Source of the DNA: Ifrita kowaldi
Lineage: Eukaryota; Chordata; Aves; Passeriformes; Cinclosomatidae
NCBI GenBank assembly: GCA_013398055.1
Contig: VZRS01006707.1
Coordinates: 135,963-199,962 of the forward strand
Length of the DNA stretch: 64,000 nucleotides
Direction of reading: 5' to 3'
Shown: positions 1 to 13,105 of the stretch, piece by piece
Numbering within the stretch: position 1 is the stretch's first letter
How the letters are laid out: each line of letters opens with the position of its first letter
The notes under the pieces: generated by a model
The model's input: the letters and a program-made list of their open reading frames with translations, nothing else
What the model was told of the DNA's origin: nothing
The model's database searches: none
Program-made: the position numbers and the translations under genes

Positions 1-3000
1 TTCCTTTATGATTCTTGGACTTCAAAAGCTCACCTTTTAGTTAATATCTACAAAGTAAATTATTATTTCTGAAAGAAAACAAAGATTCTTCTATGGCTCA
101 GAGTTGTGGAGCTTAATGGAAACTCTGTTAAGTATCATGAGGTAGTTGGGTTTTTTTAACTCTGTTGGGCACATTGCTGGTAGTTCGCCAGGATTTTTTT
201 AGATCTGAAATCTCCAAATTTCAAATTCACACCTTCGTCCCCATGCTAAATTCGTTTTCTATCTTTAATAAGTTTCCCACTAATTTAGCTAATACACATC
301 ATGCATGCCATCCTTAGCAGGTCAAAAACACCAATTAAGACTGAACAATCATTAATATGCCTCTCCTGGGTAGCTCTATTCTGGAGCAAATTGCAGGCAG
401 TTTGAACTTATATTGTCAAAAATGAGATGTGAAATCAGATGCCATCAAAATGACCAAAAACGGGTAAGATTCCTATTTTACTCTGACAAAAAAACACTCC
501 TAGAAAAACAAAACCTGTGAAGCTACAGCCATCCTGCAGTGTGTATCCTTTGTGGGAGAATCAGACAATCAAAGGAATTCCGTATCGGCTCTGTAGGTTT
601 GTGCATACATGCACACATGTAGAGTTACCTTAAATGTGTACTACTCTCTCTCCCAAAGGTAAAATGGGAGTAAGTTGAACAGTTTGCTGTCAATTGAATG
701 ATCTTTACATTTAACTCTATCTCTACAACGTGCTGTGCTCAAAGCAGAACAGAAATATTATTTTCCTAAACATACTTAAGAAAAAAATTGTTGAAAATTG
801 CCACTGTATCAATATTTAAATTATGTTTAGCAACATAATTGTTACTAAACAGCCTCTTTCCTCACACCCCCCAAAAAGAAGTACATTTGAGGTTACAAAA
901 TGTCACTGAAACCCTGAGAACAAAAATATTTCAAACTGCTCTGTTTCTAGCATAGTATGGCTATAGCAAAACACATACTAGTGAGTTGGAATCATGTCAT
1001 CCTGAGCATCTGCACTACTCCTCCTTGGAGAGTGCATACTAATCATCTCTCTTCATGGTCAGTAACCACATAAGGACAACACCAGACGATGCCAGTGGTT
1101 TTGGTCCTGTAGCATTTATATGCTTTCCTGCAAAGATAGTCATGCCAGATAATATTCGTCAACCTTGTCTTTGGTCTTCTCTCTTGATTGAGGCAGATGT
1201 TTATTTTCCATCTGCACTATATGTCAGTGCAACTGCAGCCTTCATCTGGCAAAGGGTGCCTGTAATATTATGAGGCCATCGCATAAGCTGCTGGAAAGAT
1301 TACTCTTGTGAATAAAATCAGTTTATGGCTAAAAACATTTATTCTTCATTTTGATAAGCCCTTAACAAATGAAAATTTGCTTCCTTACACTTTTGCCAAG
1401 CATAGGACCATGTTTATTTCTAGCTATATGGGTCACGAAGGATTCCCAGCTGTTAGATAGAGTCAGTTGTGCATTGCTGCACTCAACAACATCTGTTTCA
1501 CAAAAACAGTATCCAGCTTTTAGCGCTCAAATGGAGGTTATACCATATGCCAGCAGACCACTTAGTTTTTACCTTGGGAACCAACTTTACACAAGTCAAG
1601 GTAACAGAGGAAGTACTGAGTATTTAAATGCTACCAGGCTTCAGTCACATCTTCATGTGCTCTTGTCATTTCCAACTATATATAGTAAAATTAGTTCCAA
1701 GCATATACCACAAGCTGTTCCTCTGTTTAATTATTAACTGGAAGAAAGTTTGTTTGCAAAACAGTTGAAATGTTTTTTGTGATAGACTCTGATGTTGAAA
1801 GTGGTGCCATAAGATGCTTCTGCAAATACAGAACCTTGTTAAAATGTCAAATAATATCAGCTATCAACAAAGGCAGCTCAGGCTGAATACCCTTTAACTA
1901 CTGAGCAGGATGTTAAAAAGCCATGCTACCGTGGAACTCTTCAGAGCCTCGCAAACCATTCAAAATGTCTGGCGGTGTTATACTACCAGGATGCTTTCGA
2001 TTATGATTTATGTTGTGCTACCAACTGTCTGCTTTGCTCTCATTTGGTTTTAATCCCTTAATGACTCTCTAGAAATAAAGTTTTAAAAATATGTATTTTT
2101 GACAGCGACAGATAAATTAGGCTAAAGGAAATGCTTCCAATGGGTGAATCACTATCTCAGGAGTATACCAAATAATTTTATGCCCTTAATGATATCAGGA
2201 GGACAATCGTTCCTGGTAAAAATTGCATAGCATTGTATTGCATTCAGTGATACAGTAAAGCAGATTTGTTTGCCGATGATTCATTTCTATTATAAATGTT
2301 TTGTTGCAAAATACATTCCTTAATGCCCAGTAAGATGTTTTCAATAGCACATGGATTAAATTTGGTATGTACTCCAGACTAGCTACAATACTCCCATAAT
2401 AATTGATTCTACCAAATTGTGTCACTGAAAATGTGAATTATGCCAGTGAAGGGAATGAGTTAGATTCTGTTAACACAGACAATATTTCCTTGTATGTAAT
2501 TCAGTTGACTGCAGTGGAATCATTCTTTACTGAAATAATGCAAAATGCCAGTCATGGTGCTACAGACTAGTTTGCTCCGAGTCCCATCCTTAGTTTGTAA
2601 AACTGAAGAACAAGATGAGTCAACATGCACTAAGAAACTGCTTATATCTATCTCCCTGTCATGACACAAACAGGCAAGTAACATATTCATATCACCAAAT
2701 AGGTTCTGTCTTGACAACTATCAGGAGAGTAGCAATAAATTTACTTGGTCCATTGTAACTCTTCTGTGAGCATCACATGTACACAGTACAAGTTGCATCT
2801 GGCTTAGGCTTGTCTCTTTACTTACCTTCTGAGCTTCACTATGGACATGCCTCAGGCTCCTCTGGTTCTTTTCTACTGTTCATGCTTTTATTTTGGATGA
2901 AAATGCTGTGGTGTTCACATGCTGACATGGAATTTACATCCTGATATGCAGCAAGGTATAGACAGAACAGCAACCACCTCCAGTAACAGATGCTCTAAGT

Positions 3001-5814
3001 TCCATACTATAGACAATGCCAGAGCCTGACAAATCCATGCTTTTGGGAAATGTGTCAATGAATCTACAAAAGAAAAAACAAAATTCTAAGTATGCCAAGT
3101 CATAAATTATACTAAGAATTCAAGGGGTTTGTTGCCAAAAGGGGCACCAACAAAAAAAAAGAATTCCAGGCCAGATCACAACCTTGGAGGCTGCTGGTTT
3201 ATGAATAGGATGACAAGACCTCATGGTTTAATTTTCATATCCTTTTGCAAAAAACACATATTGATGCTTCAGATAAATAGGGTTGGAAGAAAAATAAGAT
3301 CGCCTACTTTTTAAATTCAGGCTAAGTACTTGATGGATTGAAAACCTTCCCAGATAGCTAGGTCCAAAGTGGTTTCACAAAACTAAAGTCAGAGAAGTGA
3401 CATCCATTTATACTGCATAAGGACTTGGCCTTTAACCTACAGCTTCTTTGTTGTTTTTTTGTGTTTTTTTGGTTTTTGTGGTTTTTTGCTCACTGTGGTC
3501 AGATACGGAACTGACCTACTCCTGCAAAAACATTTACTTAAGTCATGAGTGGAAAATTGAGTTTTCAAACCTGTTTTCTGTTTCCAAACCTTTAAGAAAT
3601 CATCCAACTAAGAATAATTTACTCAAAGGACAGTATGAAACACTTCATGCATTATAAAACCCCAACAAATGCTTGAAATTATCAGTTCTATTCATTTATG
3701 ATGGAAAAAATCCTCTTTCCTTCTATTTTGAATATTCTTTTTCCTATCTTCCTCAACATTAAGTTCTTCTGGACATGGATGCCCATCTGTGTTTAGCTAA
3801 TTCTGCATTGCAAATAGTAACAGTTTAGTTTGTTGTTCCCTCAAGCGCTAAAATTACTGAGGCTTTGGGTTTCCCATTTTCGTCACCAGTAATTGCCTGA
3901 ATACCCACACCCTCCACAAATTAAAACAAGGGTTTTATTTTAAAATAAACTGACCTATGCAGAAATGAATGGTATGTTATCACACTTAGAGATTTCATCC
4001 TAGAATGCACCTTATTTTCCGAAGAAGACGGGAAGCACTAGTGTTTCTGGTTTTAAGTGTTCAGAAATTTATAAGTTGCTGGAATACTTTCCCTTCAATT
4101 CATTTGTTTGGCATCCAGCTCAGTTTTGAAGTGTAGACCCTTGCTCCACTTGGGAAACAAGAGGATTCATGGGGATGAAAATAATATGGCGACATCTAGG
4201 ATGTTGTGAATATTGCTTTTCCAAATGAAATAAAAGTGAAAATTGTTCACTCCTCGATCCATGACCTTATCACAGATTTTTTTGTGATATTTCTGACCAA
4301 TCATGATGAACTTATAACAGTAACTCTGTACAGACAGTGTACAGAGGGGCTCCTGCCCCCATTGGTTAGACAGGAAAGCTGTCGAGTTCATTAGACTCAT
4401 TCCGAACATTGAAACTTTGCTCTTTCCTCCTGGTGAATCATGGCCAGGAACAACTCTCTGTGCCCCTTTTCAGACCCTTCACTTCTGCAGCACATCTGCA
4501 CAGCCTTGCTCCACATGAGAAGAATTTCGTGGAAGCCCATCTTTGTCCTGGAGCATCTGGGCTGCTGCTGCTGCTGCAAAGCCACAGTTTCTTCAGAGCT
4601 ACCAGCTCTAAAGTGACACTCTTCATTTGTCAACAGCAGACACAAAATGTCCATGTTGAATCTGCAAGTCCCACTGAATCCTTAGTCCTAGACTGCCATT
4701 TTTCAGAGTCCAGCCTACTTCCTACGGCCTCAGCAAGTTGGCAGGAGGGCAGCAGGTGTGTGTCCTCTCCAGGGCAGAGGGGTCAGGCAAATTCTTGCTC
4801 AACCTTTTGGTGGTTCCACTGTCCCATTCTACACTCCTTGTACATTTCATCTGCAAAGTCAATGACTGGAACCGTCTGCTTCTGACTCCCCATTAACTCT
4901 TTGCCATCTAGTCTTTTTACTATGATTTTGTACTTCTGCTTCATGAGCCTTTCCACTCTCCCCCATTCAAAACTCTACACTGGTTTTATTTAAGCTCTCC
5001 CTAAGCCTACAAGTTCGGTAAGCTATTCTGAACAAAATATATTAAAAAAACAAGCTGGTTTTCCAGGTGGGTTTTCCCAAGCTCTCACAGCTCCCATTCA
5101 AGTAAAGTTTTTACAGTTACATCTGTGCAAACAGTGAAAACAAATACAGTGTAATGGCACGGAGCTGAAGGAAGCTAAGTGCACCTCTCCACCTGCCAAG
5201 GCCCAGATGTGGGAAATAACACAGCACAAAGACCCCAAATACTGGGACACAGCAAAATTATTGCTACAGAAGGCTTTGGTACTATGTTAGTTTAATTTCT
5301 TGAAGCATAATCTTTTCTGCAACCGTTGTTTTCCCATTCCTGCTGCAAGCAGTTTTAGCACCAAGCATGAGGTAAGATTTATAACATCTCTAAAAACAGA
5401 AATGAGCAAAATGTTTGTCTGCAAAGAAGAATGTCCATCATTAAGAGAGACCATAAGGAGAGATGTTTGCATCTATTACTAGAGATAGGTAGAACATAAC
5501 TTACAGCAGGACTTACTGCCTTACAGAGTTTGGATGTTTATTAAGAGAGTGAAAGAAAAGTCTGTTTTCTGAAATTTCTGAGATTTTCTAATCTCCCTTC
5601 AGTCCCTCAAAAGAGGCCAGTAACAGTCAGTATTAATCTTTTTCTCTTCATAAAAACCTCTTCTTTATTCTTACTAAGTGATCCCACGTGGCACATAAAG
5701 GCAGTGTTGTTTCTTAAAGATGTTTCTCAAATAGAGAAATCCCCAGCTAGTTCTAGACCCTTGTATCTACCAGACAGGCACAAACTGATATTAACTAGAG
5801 ATGGTAAAAGCCAG
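1..5814. other. Unique non-coding DNA, no gene recognised
   Basis: AT-rich sequence with stops in all frames at short intervals. The longest open frame, at 4409-4885 on the plus strand (158 codons), overlaps open frames on the minus strand, has no recognisable domain, and owes part of its length to a CTG run at 4561-4576. A perfect 9-bp inverted repeat with a 5-nt loop lies at 4324-4346. A T/G-rich stretch at 3448-3490 is low complexity. I see no tRNA, LTR or CR1 end here. Confidence 0.6.
4561..4576. repeat. Short GCT/CTG trinucleotide run
   Basis: About five perfect GCT units. On the plus strand they extend a leucine run and on the minus strand a glutamine run in unrelated open frames. This is too short to be a notable microsatellite but explains part of the length of the open frames around it. 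Confidence 0.8.
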
Positions 5815-6960
5815 GAAAGCTTCTGTACTGGGCTCTGTACATCTTCTCATACTGGGTCAGGCCACAGCTTATTCTATCCAGTACATGTTCTTTAATAATA
5901 TATGACAATGTTAGAGCATGTACATGACAACACTCCCTTCAAACATGCTCCCATTTTGTGCAGTCTTATGTACTTTATGGGCTGGATGTGCCAGCCACAT
6001 CTTTCCATTTAAACAGCCCTATTTTTATACCCAGGTACAGAGTCTATGATATTCTTGAAACGAGTTCTACAACTTAATTACCATATTAAAAAATCATGTA
6101 TTTTTGTTTTGCTGCATGGTTATGCCCTTTTTCCTATAAAAGAGAGGCAACTACTAGTTGTTCCCAGTTCTTCATCTCCATGATGTTTGTGACTTTACAG
6201 ACTTGCCCTCAAACTTTCCTTTTCCAGATTGAGGGAAGTTGAGTCTATTTAATCCCTGTTCATGAAGGAAGCCCTTCTCTCTTCTTCTAATCACCATTTT
6301 CACACTCTTCTTCTGCTGTATCCTTCCTGATATGGAAGGAACCAGAACAGCACATGGAACTCATGGGACATACAGGGATTCACAATAGCATAATGATCTT
6401 TCTGGTTTGATTTTTGTTCCTTTTTCAATAATTTCTAACAATCTATCTGGGATTTTTTTATTGTCTCTGACTTTTTATACACACAATGAGTGAAGATCTC
6501 TTTTCTGAGCAGTAGCAGCTAAATTGAAGCATCTCACTGGGTATGCATAGTTTACGACTGTTTTCCCCTATGTGCATTATTTGATGCTTATGAATATTGA
6601 GTTTCCTATATTATTCTTAGTCATTCAGTACTGTGAGCTCCTTTTGTAACCCCTTGTAGACATTTACTATCATGAATGGTTTAAAATCATCTGCAACTTT
6701 GTCACCTCTCTTTCCAGATTATTTATAATTCAAATAGAAGGAGCTCCAGCCTCTTCTCCCGCCTCCAGACTCTAGAAGAGGCCCTGTGGCAAGACTCTCA
6801 TGGCATCCTCTCCTCATCATGATACTTGATACTTCTTTCTACAACTTGTTCCCTGTATACAAAAGTTCCTGTCCAAGAACCTGTGTGTCCTCTTCTAGAG
6901 CAGCCATCAACACAGGGAATTCACCCAGATTTTCTCCTACGGTATTATGATTCTTGACAG
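5815..6960 (-). mobile_element. Ancient, degenerate CR1-like LINE (antisense)
   Basis: Read on the plus strand, this is the reverse complement of an old CR1 3' region of the kind abundant in turtles and crocodilians. Seen in order: a TACTGGGTCAGGCC block at 5850, GAAGGAACCAGAACAGCAC near 6335, CAATAATTTCTAACAATCTA near 6426, GAGTGAAGATCTCTTTTCTG near 6488, CCTATGTGCATTATTTGATG near 6567, and CATCTGCAACTTTGTCACC near 6688 followed by CCAGATTATTTATAATTC at 6715. The order matches the antisense CR1 reverse-transcriptase C-terminus plus 3' UTR. Heavy substitution and many indels leave no open frame. Family assignment rests on remembered consensus, not on a search; the distal edge near 6960 is uncertain. 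Confidence 0.6.
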
Positions 6961-9019
6961 CTCTATTCACATTTGAGTAATTTCTCAGCCCTCAAAAGTT
7001 GTTTCACACAATTTTTTTTCTGTTATGACAAACATTCTTGTTATTGCTTTTATACTTTTATCAAACTATTTTCAAGATTTTCTTTTGCTATCTTTATTCA
7101 CAGTACTAGAATTTATGCTTTAATTTTTTTCCCTTTCCCAGACCCTTGGCTAGAAGAGTGCTTCCTGCAACCTAAAAAAGGCCTCCTGTTCCTAACTGCC
7201 TTTCCTATTCTGTTCTTCTTCCTCGATTCTTTTCCAGACCTTCAGGATGACTTATGTCTTGGTGCACATAGGTTTGTTTCTAAGTTAACAATTATAATTA
7301 TATAAAGAATAATTCAGAAAGGCAGGGAATCTGTAGAGCAATAGGAAAGTAATTTGCTTATAAAATTATAAAATTGCAGTTGTAAGTAATTCAAGAAAGA
7401 ATGTAGATGGTACTGTGATACACAACTTCCTTTTAGATGCTACCAACATCTGGATGAACGGAAAAGAGCAAATGAAAATATAAGAATTCCTTGTATTTAC
7501 CTTGTGACAACACAGGCAGTTCACATCTGCCAGATTAGGATTGGTAATAAAGTCATGTACACTTGGATTTCTGTAGGAAAAATTCTGCTTGCTTTTTCCC
7601 AAATATTTAGTGTATTTTAAGTATTATCAAGGGGAAATAATTTGTTGGTATAGAAGGAGAGAAATCCTGTGCTTAATAGAATTTACTTAAAATCCTAGAT
7701 TCATTTTTTTGTTATCTTTCAGTAGTTGGAAGAATTGGACATAACAGGTATTTAGACTTCAAGGATTTCTTTTCTGTCACGTTAATTTTTAAAAAGAGGT
7801 ACTTATCAAGTTGCAATGTAGGTTTCAATCATCTCTGTTGGTGGAGGATAGTGAAATTGAGAAAATATGAATAGAAAATATGTGGGGAAAATATAGCAAA
7901 TACCTTCACACAGACACCGATGTGTCTGAGTTACTTGACTCTTCAATTTGCCCCAACGGCTGACTTACTATAGTATTTTACTGTGTTTGTTCCTAACCAC
8001 ATCTGTGAACCTTTTGTTCTTTTCATGTGACTTAAGTTTCATATATGATAGGATAGTGTTGTAATTTATCAGCAAGAGATTAGTATTCACATAGGACCAT
8101 ATTCCACAAATAACAAACTGATACAAGAAAGACCATTTAATAGTGTACCACTAAATGTGCATGAAATACGGCCTTATATTAGTGAGTACTGTGGAACCAG
8201 GCAAGTGTTCTTCATCTGTATTTAGCTCGGAATTTATCCATCTTTGTTTGAAAAAGAAGAATGCTTTAGAGAAGAGAATTGTGTACCTAAAATCTTGTGG
8301 CTTTCTCCATGACTTTCCTCAATGGCAATTTCTCAGCTGCTCTGATGGGAGATATTACTGCCACCTGCAAACCCTGACTTGTGCAAGTCCTTAAATCTCA
8401 GTGGGTAGTGATCAGCAATAATTCTATCACTTGTTTTCTTGGCAGTTTTGGAGGATGTTGATCCTCCCACTGCCAAAAGACTCAAGACTAATAATATTTT
8501 ATTTGTCTACACTTTCTCTGGAAAGTTTGAGACTCAGTTTTCCTTTCGGTCCTCATATTGCTGTTGTCATCTAAATGGACTTCTAAAAACCCTATTTAGT
8601 TGGTGAACACTTTCTGCGGTTTTATTGCTTAGTGTTCTCCAGAGTCCAGTTTCCCTGAACATTATTGTAATAAAAAATGTGGTCTGACTTTCTTAGCATA
8701 GGTATAAGGACTGTATAATCTCAAAAAATTTGGACATCTGCCGTAACTCATGGGATTGTTCTTCTTGGCTTCTTCAGTGGTCAAGAGAAAAGGAGAATGT
8801 ATCTGACGTGTCTTTGACTGGTCATCTGCTTTATGATGGAATGGATCACAACTTGAAATCTCTGTTGCTAACTAAGGGGTCAAGTAACTCATATGTATAG
8901 TCTCCTCTGCGAATATCTATAGGGTCAAATCAATCCCACACAGTGTGGGCTGCCACTTTTTCAGAGTTGAAAAGTTTCAATTGTTGCAAAATTTCAGAGT
9001 TGTAATATTTCAAGCCAAC
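6961..9019. other. Unique non-coding DNA, no gene recognised
   Basis: AT-rich sequence without a recognisable repeat or coding exon. The 110-codon open frame at 6973-7305 on the plus strand is T-rich low complexity giving phenylalanine- and leucine-rich translation with no family resemblance. A 7-bp palindrome at 8936-8950 with a 1-nt loop is within chance expectation. Confidence 0.6.
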
Positions 9020-9628
9020 TGAATCCCGGGCAGCATCAAAAGGAGCATGGCCAGCAGGTCAAAGGAGGTGATTCTCCCCCTCTACTCTGCTCCTGTGAGA
9101 CCCCACCTGAACTGCTGAGCATGGTTCCAGTGCCTCCAACATAAGAAGGACACGGAAATGTTGGTGCAAGTCCAGAGGAGGGCCACAAAGTTGATAAAAG
9201 AACTGGAGCACCTCCCTTACACAGACAGGCTGAGGAAGTTGGGGCTGTTCAGCCTGGAGAAGAGAAGGTTGCATGGAGGCCTCATTGCAACCCTTTGGTA
9301 CCTGAAGGGGCCTACAGGGAAGCCAGAGAGGGACTCTTCATCAGGAGCTGTATGGACAAGGAGCAATGGGTACATATTAAAAGAGGGGAAATTTAGGTTC
9401 AGTATTAGGAAGAAATTTCCTCACTGTGGGGGTGGTTAGGCACTGGAACAGGTTTCCCAGAGAGGTTATGGGAGCCCCAACCCCAGCAGTATTCAAAGCC
9501 AGGTTGGATAAAGCCTTAAGCAACCTGGTCAAGTGTGAGGTGTCCCTACATACGGCAGTGGGGGGACTAGACAATCCTAAAGTCCATTCCAATCCCTTAA
9601 CATTCTATGTTTATAGAATTCTATGATT
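9020..9628 (+). mobile_element. CR1 LINE, 5'-truncated 3' end
   Basis: A classic avian CR1 3' fragment in sense orientation. It begins near GCAGCATCAAAAGGAGC at 9029, passes through GTCCAGAGGAGGGCCAC at 9169 and GTTCAGCCTGGAGAAGAGAA at 9247, then GCACTGGAACAGGTTTCCCA at 9440, and ends with ATTCTATG...AATTCTATGATT at 9602-9628, the terminal repeat type of CR1. The 5' truncation is usual for this family and reflects incomplete target-primed reverse transcription. Divergence from the remembered consensus is moderate, so the copy is not recent. No target-site duplication is expected or seen. Confidence 0.93.
9026..9580 (+). pseudogene. CR1 ORF2 C-terminal remnant (reverse transcriptase tail)
   Basis: This encodes the end of the CR1 ORF2 protein, downstream of the catalytic reverse-transcriptase core. 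The translation from 9158 contains the family motifs VQRRATKLI, LGLFSLEKRRL and LKEGKFR, then the frame is lost at about 9426-9440, where the protein continues in another frame with VVRHWNRFPREV and FKARLDKALSNL. A stop interrupts the region before 9158, where PLYSAPVRPH is recognisable. A full CR1 ORF2 has endonuclease and reverse-transcriptase domains; both are absent. The copy is dead: truncated, frameshifted and interrupted. Confidence 0.85.
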
Positions 9629-11990
9629 AATAAAAGCAGTTGAAGGAGAACACAGAGTATTTGAAAATCTGTTCTTTTACCTCCAGCTCACTGATTTGAA
9701 TGCAGACTGAGAGTGCACAAAGTCTAACAGCTGTACAGTGACCTGTGTGACATGCTTTGAGTCTTCAGATTTAGGTTTTGCAAAGTCCTAAAAATAACCT
9801 TCTTTTTGCCATCCACCTGCTACATTGCCACTGCCTGCATGCTTGGGGTGTTTGCTCAGGCATGTTAAACATGCTTTTTTGTACCTCCTTGAAAACAAGC
9901 TCTTTAGGTAATTATTATGTCAAATGCAAGGATAAGGGCAAGAATACAGATTTATCTGGTCATGACAGAAAGCTCTATTGTCCAGAGCTATTACCAACCA
10001 GTAAAGTACCAGTCAGGATAGCAGGAGACAGGAACTTCCTAAATACAGAATTGCACTTCAGCTCTCCACTGTCCTGATGTCATTTTTTCAATGCCAATTA
10101 AGACCTTTGTCCTAATTTTGAAAATAATTCGCAGTTTAACCCCAAGTTGCATCAAATTTGTATCTATGAATCCTGCTGACAGCTAAGCTCTTTGGAGACT
10201 ACACTGACCAGAAAGCTAAGAGTGAAGCTGAGGACACAGTGTTCTCTGTTCAGGGCATCTAGCTAAAGGCAACATCTCAGAGGAAAACAGCATTAGGAAA
10301 TGTTCAAAAAGCCATGGGAAAGCCTTTCAGCCTCAGAAACTAAAATACACAATTTGGATATCTTTCAATTTCTCCATGTCAAATTCTTATCTGAGAAAGA
10401 CATATCCCAACAGAGTTTTGGCCTTAGATGCTTTGCAGATTCCCTGAACACCCCTTTGCACTTTGCTTCTGCAAATGCCTTCATATAGTGCCAGGACTTC
10501 TGTGAGTGGTATAAAACTCTGAAACATACAGAAGAGAGAGTGCTGTGCTTCCCAGGACTACAGCCATTGAGAGGGCAGGTGGTACACTTGTACCAGGACC
10601 CGTAGCTTGAAGCAGACATGAGTGAAAGTGAAGGCAAGTGCCAGAGAAGTTAGATTTTTTTTTCTCCTCATGCCAAGGCACATGCCAGTCCCTTGTGCTT
10701 TGGGTTGTTTGGGGAAGATAGTAGTCTTGTTGCCTCTTGAAGAGGTTTACATTATCCTCTGTTCAATTTCCTGGGGATGTTACTATGTGCCTGGCAGGAC
10801 TAGAAGCCAGTAGAAGGATTAAAAATGCAACTTCCCTTAAAACATTAATGCAAAATCTGTATCTACCTAGTTGAATGCCTAAATTACTTAGGCTTTCTGA
10901 GGATTATATAACTATGCATTTTCCATATACAACACTATTTCAAGATTTCCTGAAAAGGCTGGCTATCCAGAGCCCACCACACAGAAACATTAATGTATTA
11001 ATAGTACCTGTTTGTGTAACTGAGAAAAAAAGCAGTGTAGTGTTACTCAGTCGAGTGATATTAGACAAGTCAGAAAACCCTTGTGGTACCATTTTCAAAT
11101 GCTTTGGTTGTAAGTGTTCATAATGCAATGACATTGCCATTAAATCCCCGGTACATACTCATACCACTCTCACACAGACAATCTGGGGACCCTGTGGGGG
11201 TTCAAGGGCTGTTTTCTGTAGACAGTGAGACTTCACAGGTACTCACATTGGTTTTGTTGTCTTGAGACTGCAACTGATTATTAAAGAAAAGGACTCTTAA
11301 CCCCCCCATTATCAGTGTTATGCCATTCACCAAAGATTCCCAGCCCTTTCATTAGTGCAGACACATACAAGCAGTGAATGTGAAGTTTGTAACAGCTGCA
11401 GGGGTAGATTTCACAGAGCAGAAGTAGGAAGGAGGAGGTGGCTGGTGAAGGAAACTCCAGAAATCTATGTAATAAAAATGTTTCCAACCATAACCTTAAA
11501 ATAATAACTATGCTGCTCATCAGGCATTACAGCCAATAGCTCATGCTCTGTCCCATTGCATCATACACTTGCATCCCACTGGTAATGACTTGTTCTTTGA
11601 ATTGCAATTAACCTATTTAAGACCAATTAAGAAACAGATCTTGAATAGGCCTGCAGTATTACAGCTCAGTACTCACAGAAGATGACAATGATGTTTTAAT
11701 TAAATATGGGAGCAAAAGGTCTCAAACTGAAGCTTACAGCTAACTAAGCAGCAGTCATTTGGTTACTGAACAGGCAAGGAGCTTTATGGTCTCCTTCCAC
11801 ATGGTTCAGCCTCCATAGCTCTCAAGTTTGCTTAAGGCTAAATAGCTTTCCTAATCTATTATTGCACAGAAGTAGTCCCTCCCGCCCCCATTTTCCAGAT
11901 CACAGTTTGGTATGTTTTAACAGACTATGATAATCCCTTGGTTTTTGCAGGGCAAGAGTATTGCTGATAAAGTGATTTCATTTAGGCAAA
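9629..11990. other. Unique non-coding DNA, no gene recognised
   Basis: Moderately AT-rich sequence with only short open frames, several overlapping on both strands between 10300 and 11270. None has a recognisable domain, signal peptide with following reading frame, or convincing splice-site pair. No repeat family was recognised. Confidence 0.55.
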
Positions 11991-12305
11991 TTAACTCTGT
12001 TAGTTACATGAAAGATTGAACACTGTTATCTTATGCTGGTATGTGCAAAGTCTCATAAGTGTAAAATACACATTAAGGGCCAATTTTGCATGAAAAACTC
12101 CTGATAGTATAAGAGCTGGTTAATATTTCTGAATTATTAAGTCTGACAGCATAATCATGCTTTTTTGTTGTTTAGGCTGTTGATACCAGATGTTTAATGC
12201 ACAATAAAATGTAATAGTATAATAGGAGGCATTTTAAGGAAGTGCAATTTTGGAAAATGAACAAACTACTTGGGGTAATTTAAAGCATAAAAACAGATGT
12301 TGGAA
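11990..12305. repeat. Diverged duplicate, copy A
   Basis: This segment resembles 12730-13105. At a constant offset of 775 bases, 12133-12162 matches 12908-12937 at 24 of 30 positions, and all six differences are transitions. The stretch 12067-12132 matches ungapped at 38 of 66. Further matching blocks are GATACCAGATGTTTAATGCA against GGCACCAGCTGTTTTAAGCA, and AAAACAGATGTT near 12289 against the same word near 13087 after a gap. It is either an old tandem duplication or two insertions of an unnamed old repeat. The orientation of any parent element is unknown. Confidence 0.65.
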
Positions 12306-12457
12306 TTTGGAGCTGCTTTAGTTTTACATAAAGAGGAAGCCTTCCTTTAGAAACCCGTAGATGTTCCCAGTCATTTACTTTTCTCTCCTGGCATTGCTGT
12401 GACCAGCTTAGGCCGGGAAGTCAGGTCAAAATGTTGAAGTGTTGGTTCTCACTCTTA

Positions 12458-12476
12458 CACAGTGTTCAACACTGTG
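12458..12476. repeat. Perfect 9-bp inverted repeat, 1-nt spacer
   Basis: CACAGTGTT and AACACTGTG are separated by a single C. It lies between the two copies of the 12-13 kb duplicate. About two or three perfect stems of this length with short loops are expected by chance in a random window of this size, so on its own it carries little weight. Confidence 0.75.
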
Positions 12477-12729
12477 CCTTGGCTGTGGTGATCGAACATG
12501 GGATGGATGGATTGCTCCCACTGTGACAGGGCTGATTGTTCTGCATCTGCTGGTTGTTTAGCACATGAAGACCACAGGACTGAATGAAAAGCTTGGCTTC
12601 AATGTTCTTCCTGGTGTAGTATTGCATTCTAAGAAAGTATTGCAGGTGTTTTCAGGGACACTAGATTAAAATTTGGATGTGTTACCAAGTTGGATACAAA
12701 ACCTGGCTGAATTTAGACCACATGATGCT

Positions 12730-13105
12730 TTTGTTAACTATTATAAGTTGAGTTCAATTAAAATACTGCACAATAGGATAGAACACATTTATATATTTAT
12801 TTAAAATATATACTTCATAATATATATATATGTCAATGAGTTGCACATTAAATACTAACTTAATATGGAAACAACAGACAGTAATAAGTGCTGATCAGTA
12901 TTTTGGGATTGTTGAGTCTAATAACATAACCATGCTTCCCTTCTCCTTGCTGCTTCTTTTGGCACCAGCTGTTTTAAGCACAGTAAAATAGAACCTTAAT
13001 ATTCTCTGTAATTAATGGGTGAAAGCACAGAAATATACACAGGCATGTTGTGCTTCTATTAAGATGTTGTCACGTAATTTATGAGACAAAACAGATGTTC
13101 CTTTA
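12730..13105. repeat. Diverged duplicate, copy B
   Basis: Partner of the segment at 11990-12305, in the same orientation. The best-conserved part is 12842-12937. An AT-rich expansion with a short TA run (about 12780-12840) disturbs the upstream part, where GATAGAACAC at about 12777 still parallels GATTGAACAC at about 12016. Downstream homology fades after the shared AAAACAGATGTT near 13087. Confidence 0.65.

Noticed and set aside
4397..4885. Overlapping open frames on both strands, up to 158 codons
   Set aside because: No domain recognised, both strands open over the same interval, and length is helped by a CTG run.
8455..8472. GGAGGAT/ATCCTCC stem with 4-nt loop, considered as a terminator
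   Set aside because: Only 7 bp, no T-run, and the DNA is not bacterial.
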